A stretch of 64,000 nt of DNA, taken from Alcanivorax sp. (lineage in GTDB: Bacteria > Pseudomonadota > Gammaproteobacteria > Pseudomonadales > Alcanivoracaceae). This document shows, piece by piece, positions 60,609-64,000 of the stretch. Position 1 is the first letter of the stretch; every line of letters starts with the position of its first letter. Under the pieces are notes generated by a model. That model was given only the letters and a program-made list of their open reading frames with translations. It was not told the DNA's origin and ran no database searches. The position numbers and the translations under genes are program-made. Location of the stretch: NCBI RefSeq assembly GCF_019431375.1, contig NZ_CP080267.1, positions 2,731,933 to 2,795,932 on the forward strand, in the 5' to 3' direction.

Positions 60609-61868
60609 CTATTGGTAGGTGGCGGTGTTCAGGGCCATTTCCTGCTTTCGCTTTTTGCTGGCCACCCGTGCCTTGCGCTTCTTCCACCAGATCACCACGC
60701 CGGTGATCGACAGCATGGCCACGGCAATACCCATGATCGACACGATGATACGGCCCGGCATGCCGGCGATGCGCCCGGAATGCAGGGGGAACTGCAGCTG
60801 GTTGAAGACGTCGGCGGCGGTGCCCTGCCAGGGCACTTCATCGCCGATCAGCTTGCCGTTCTCTCCGTCGTAATAGAGGCTCTTCACTTTCATGCCGCCG
60901 CTGTCGTGGTCTTCACCTGGGTAGTAGAAGCGCACCCCGAAAACGGCGAAGTTGTCACTGTAGAAGGTATCGCCGATGGGCTCTTGCCACTGGCGGTTAT
61001 CCGCTTCGGTGCGCGCTTTATCGAACAGGGCCGGCCAGCTTACCTGCGGTTCCACCGGGTCATGCAGGGCGGTGGGTGTGCGCGTCTCGAAAGGCCCGGG
61101 GGTCGTCTCGGACACCATGGACATGACCGGGTAGAAGATTTCCCGGTACAGGTTCAGGGAGAAAGAAGTAAAGGCCAGAATCAATAGCAGGCCGAACACC
61201 CACAGCCCAACCGCCGTATGCAGATCAAAATTCAGTTTGTAGGCACCGGCGCCGCGGCGAATCATCCAGGCCGGTTTCCAGCGCTGCAGCCAGCTCTTGC
61301 CCGCGGGCTTTTGGGTACGGCGCTTGCGCGGCAGGGTCAGTGCCATGGCGATAAAGGTATCGAACAGCCAGACCATGGCGGCGGCGCCCATCAGCCAGAT
61401 GCCCCAGCGGTCGATACCCTTCCACTCCGGCAGGTGCAGCGTGAAGTGCAGCTTGTAGAGGAAGGACATCAGGTGTTCCGGGTGCAGGGAAATCTTGCCC
61501 CACTGGCGCTTGCCGACGATCTCGCCGGTCACCGGGTCCACGAAGGCGTGGTCGTAATCCAGTTCATAACGGCGCCCGGTCTCCGGGTTCACCTTGGCGT
61601 CTACCCAGATCTCCGCGTTATGGCCGGGTTCCGCCTGCAGATTAAAAAAGCTGGCGCGTACCCGGGGATCTTCGGCTTCCACCTGACGCACCAGTTCCAG
61701 CATGGGCAGGGGGTCGCCCTGACTCTGGCTTTCGAACAGGTGCGGGTTGAGCCACTCGTCCAGCTCGTGATCCCAGGAAATCAATGCCCCGGTGAGGCCG
61801 GCAATAATCAGAAAGCTGGCGATAAAAAGGCCGAACCAGCGATGAAGAACCACCAGAATTGCGCGCAT
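60609..61868 (-). CDS. PepSY-associated TM helix protein
   Basis: 419 residues. Transmembrane helices at the N-terminus (WFGLFIASFLIIAGLTGALI), near 145-175 and 215-245, and at the C-terminus (IIVSIMGIAVAMLSITGVVIWW); PepSY-like repeats in the periplasmic loops (DAKVNPETGRRYELDYDHAF, VDPVTGEIVGKRQWG). Members are often linked to iron-siderophore uptake and ferric reductases. A Fur-box-like palindrome lies 50 bases upstream. Ends in a Lys-rich cytosolic tail. Confidence 0.9.
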   Translation of the reverse strand: MRAILVVLHRWFGLFIASFLIIAGLTGALISWDHELDEWLNPHLFESQSQGDPLPMLELVRQVEAEDPRVRASFFNLQAEPGHNAEIWVDAKVNPETGRRYELDYDHAFVDPVTGEIVGKRQWGKISLHPEHLMSFLYKLHFTLHLPEWKGIDRWGIWLMGAAAMVWLFDTFIAMALTLPRKRRTQKPAGKSWLQRWKPAWMIRRGAGAYKLNFDLHTAVGLWVFGLLLILAFTSFSLNLYREIFYPVMSMVSETTPGPFETRTPTALHDPVEPQVSWPALFDKARTEADNRQWQEPIGDTFYSDNFAVFGVRFYYPGEDHDSGGMKVKSLYYDGENGKLIGDEVPWQGTAADVFNQLQFPLHSGRIAGMPGRIIVSIMGIAVAMLSITGVVIWWKKRKARVASKKRKQEMALNTATYQ

Positions 61869-61918
61869 GATGCACCTGTCACGATCAGACTGAGCGCGGC
61901 AGCATAACAGGAATAAAA

Positions 61919-61932
61919 GTAATTCTCATTAC
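61919..61932. promoter_or_regulatory. Fur-box-like palindrome
   Basis: GTAAT-TCTC-ATTAC, 51 bases upstream of the PepSY gene. Shows the AATGAGAATTA core seen in many Fur sites. Likely iron repression; inference. Confidence 0.5.
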
Positions 61933-61941
61933 GAAAGTGGC

Positions 61942-62544
61942 TCAGGTGCTCTGTTTGCGACTACGCCACAGGGGATAGGGGATGCCGGCCACCCGATTGA
62001 TGATAAATGCTTGGCCGACCAGCAGGGCCACGGCGCTGATCAGCACTGGCAGTTGCTGCAGTTCGTGCATCAGCCCCAGGGAAACAATCAGCGATGTGGC
62101 TCCGGCCGGTGGGTGGGCGACCCGGAACAGGATCATCAGCGCACTGGTAAAGCCCAGCGACAGGCTGGCGGCCACCACCCGTGGCCATTCCACCCCGGTG
62201 AGGAAGGCGGCGGGGGCATCGTGCAGCCCGCATACCCACAGCGCGGCCCAACCACAAAGGGCGCCAATCACGTGGCCGCTGAGTACATTGCGCGGCGAGG
62301 CCGCCTCCGCCAGGGGCAGGTGGAACAGCAGAAAGGCAGTGGCGCCCAGGGACGGAAAGATAAACGACTGCTGGGTGATCAGCGCGACGATGGCGATCAG
62401 GGCAATACTCAGCCCGCCATTCACCAGATTGAACAGCGCCAGCACCAGGCGGGGGTTGAACCGCTGGCTCATCACATCCAGGTGCAGTTGCCGCAGCAGG
62501 CCGCCGACCAGCTGCTGGCGCAGCCTGTCATTCTGTTCACTCAT
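61942..62544 (-). CDS. HPP family inner-membrane protein
   Basis: 200 residues. Four to five transmembrane helices with the family motifs FPSLGATAFLLFHLP near residue 67 and the defining FRVAHPPAGATSLIV near 140. HPP proteins have been linked to nitrite transport in cyanobacteria and plants; the role here is unknown. Start at 62544 (MSEQND); an ATG at 62553 is also possible. Confidence 0.9.
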   Translation of the reverse strand: MSEQNDRLRQQLVGGLLRQLHLDVMSQRFNPRLVLALFNLVNGGLSIALIAIVALITQQSFIFPSLGATAFLLFHLPLAEAASPRNVLSGHVIGALCGWAALWVCGLHDAPAAFLTGVEWPRVVAASLSLGFTSALMILFRVAHPPAGATSLIVSLGLMHELQQLPVLISAVALLVGQAFIINRVAGIPYPLWRSRKQST

Positions 62545-62651
62545 GCCGTGCACTATTCCGGGGCGGACAAGGAGCGCGCATGGTAAGGCTTTGCGGGGTT
62601 GTGGGCAATTTTGGTGCAGTTGCTATCGGTTGAGAGTGGGTCGAGCGGTAG

Positions 62652-63422
62652 CTAGTAGTAAGTCAGCAGCGCCAGGCCGGTCAGTATGGCCAGAATGCCT
62701 GTGCCACGGGTAAAGACGTGACCGCCTGGTAGCAGCTTTTCCAGCAGCACCAATACAGCCACGGCAGCGATAACGGTCAGATCCATGACGCCGCCAACAA
62801 ATAACAGCGCCATCAGCAGCCAGCAGCAGCCCGTGCAGAAAGCGCCGTGGCGAATACCCATGCGCAGGGCACCGGATAACCCCGGCTGCCAGTGGCGAGT
62901 GATGAACAGCATGGGCCCCCTGCACCATCGCAAGCAGCTCTCTTTCCAGGGTGACCACTGGTACAGGCCGATCAGGATCAGCACCGTCGCGCTGAAGACA
63001 ACACTATTACTGACCAGCATGGGGCTGAGCAGCGTCAGGCGTTCCAGCTGCCATTGCAGCACCGTGGCCAGCAGGCTGAACACGGACCAGACCAGCAGAT
63101 AACCCAACACAAAAAGGGTGACGCCCAGCCCGACGTGGCGCAGTCGGTTATGCCGGGCAACCTGTTTGTAAAGCAGGATCATGGGCAGGGCACTGGGGAT
63201 CATCATGCCGACCATCATGATGATCCACATCAGCAACATCACCAGGAAATCATTCCCCGACCAGGGGCGAAATGGCATGGGCATGTCCATGGTGGTCATG
63301 CCCTGCGCCATGTTGACCAGATACCACCAACTGAGCGCGACAATAGCAAACAGCGCCGCCAGCGTGATCGGCTGGCGGCGCAGGGGTTGCCAGAGCAGGT
63401 TTAACGCTTTCATGCCAGGCAT
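62652..63422 (-). CDS. DUF2182 inner-membrane protein
   Basis: 256 residues. Multiple transmembrane helices, including the Met-rich family signature MWIIMMVGMMIPSALPMILL near residue 62 and MGIRHGAFCTGCCWLLMALL near 190, a Cys-x2-CC motif suggestive of metal handling. Overlaps or abuts the upstream DUF1326 gene, the usual partner. Start at 63422 (MPGMKALN) or 63413; GAGGT is upstream. Confidence 0.88.
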   Translation of the reverse strand: MPGMKALNLLWQPLRRQPITLAALFAIVALSWWYLVNMAQGMTTMDMPMPFRPWSGNDFLVMLLMWIIMMVGMMIPSALPMILLYKQVARHNRLRHVGLGVTLFVLGYLLVWSVFSLLATVLQWQLERLTLLSPMLVSNSVVFSATVLILIGLYQWSPWKESCLRWCRGPMLFITRHWQPGLSGALRMGIRHGAFCTGCCWLLMALLFVGGVMDLTVIAAVAVLVLLEKLLPGGHVFTRGTGILAILTGLALLTYY

Positions 63423-63435
63423 GCCGGCGTTTACC

Positions 63436-64000
63436 TCAGTGGTGAATCCCTGCCGGGCCGATGTCCAGCCTTGCCATGTGAGCATGGGAGCCGCTCAGCG
63501 ATAACGGCAGCGCACCGCTGGCCCGGGTGGTGCCACTGGCCACTTCGGCCACGGCAAATTCAAATCCTTGGGGAAGGTCGATGCGGGCTCGTAACGGCTC
63601 GCCGCTCATGGGGTTGATGATGGGTTCGCCATGGGCCTCGACCTGATCTGCCACCTTGACCTGGGCCGTGCGACCGTCCACATCGACCTCGATGGACAAG
63701 GGACAGAAAACCGGATCATGCATGGTGGTCATGGTGCTGGCGAAGACGTTGAAAAAGGTGGCGCCCGGTTCCGAGGTTTCGCCGGACAGAATCGCCAGCA
63801 GCGCTTCCCGTTGTTCCTCCGTGGCGCGTTCATCAATGAATGCCTGGGCGGCACCATTGCCCTCGTGGATCGGGCCCGGCCATTTCAGCACCATGGCAAA
63901 GTCGAGCCCGTCGAGGCGCACATCACCAAAATAGCCTTTCTCGATATGGGTGGCGCCGAGAGCTTCGCAGTCGCCATGGGTAGGCAGGGAATTGAATTGG
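63436..64000 (-). CDS. DUF1326 domain protein, 5' end missing
   Basis: The frame runs off the right edge; 188 residues are visible of about 200. Family sequence at the visible N-terminus (SLPTHGDCEALGATHIEKGY, then FGDVRLDGLDFAMVLKWPGP), with the C-terminal half rich in strands (GEPLRARIDLPQGFEFAVAEV). DUF1326 and DUF2182 genes are typically paired; function unknown. The shorter frame starting at 63921 is not the true start, because similarity continues upstream. Confidence 0.88.
   Translation of the reverse strand, partial: QFNSLPTHGDCEALGATHIEKGYFGDVRLDGLDFAMVLKWPGPIHEGNGAAQAFIDERATEEQREALLAILSGETSEPGATFFNVFASTMTTMHDPVFCPLSIEVDVDGRTAQVKVADQVEAHGEPIINPMSGEPLRARIDLPQGFEFAVAEVASGTTRASGALPLSLSGSHAHMARLDIGPAGIHH

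Overview
The window is a contiguous piece of a chromosome from a gammaproteobacterium and contains the origin of replication. It carries dnaA-dnaN-recF-gyrB on one side of a DnaA-box cluster and rpmH-rnpA-yidC-mnmE on the other, in the order usual for Pseudomonas and its relatives. Gene content and sequence character (parS sites of the Pseudomonas type, Pseudomonas-like REP elements with a RAYT transposase remnant, high GC, secreted proteins with a GQ.G motif) suggest a marine Oceanospirillales or Alcanivorax-like organism. That placement is inference, not proof. No rRNA, tRNA, CRISPR array, prophage or complete insertion sequence was seen.

Layout. 1-2.2 kb: truncated fumC and a Cho-type nuclease. 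2.5-11.9 kb: a self-contained locus with an ECF sigma factor, its membrane anti-sigma factor, two small paralogous secreted proteins, a TPR/beta-barrel outer-membrane protein and, divergently, four tandem secreted proteins sharing a signal peptide followed by a GQ motif. Four copies of one promoter pattern (GGAACC, 16 bases, CGTGT) occur in this locus, one before each transcription unit and one inside the sigma gene. I found none elsewhere in the window by eye. 11.9-22.8 kb: replication origin core. 22.8-28.4 kb: small membrane protein, H-NS-like protein, plsC, gmhB, glyS, glyQ.

28.6-42 kb: tag, a glutamine amidotransferase, a DUF4197 lipoprotein, an acetyltransferase, a YiaAB/PspA/TetR envelope-stress cluster, an LplT-acyltransferase fusion, a DUF445 protein, an SPFH protein, arfB, an oxidoreductase and a methyltransferase. 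42-55.5 kb: class I aldolase, a TPR lipoprotein, an OsmC-YcaO fusion, bacteriohemerythrin, an HDAC-like hydrolase, an acyltransferase/START/secreted-protein operon, an FAH-family hydrolase with a D-2-hydroxyglutarate dehydrogenase-like flavoprotein, and divergent serA. 55.5-64 kb: a lipoprotein operon (COG3014, YcfL, LpoB, CsgG-like), a DUF393 protein with a tandem duplication of its 3' end, a decayed RAYT gene beside a REP pair, a PepSY protein with a Fur-box-like site, an HPP protein, and a DUF2182/DUF1326 pair running off the right edge.

The best candidate for an undescribed system is the 2.5-11.9 kb locus. The sequence supports a dedicated sigma/anti-sigma pair controlling itself and a set of exported, probably surface-displayed proteins together with a TPR-barrel that could handle their export or display. 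Two parS sites inside recF, the nested palindrome at 29.2-29.4 kb and the pairing of serA with a D-2-hydroxyglutarate dehydrogenase-like gene are further points of interest.
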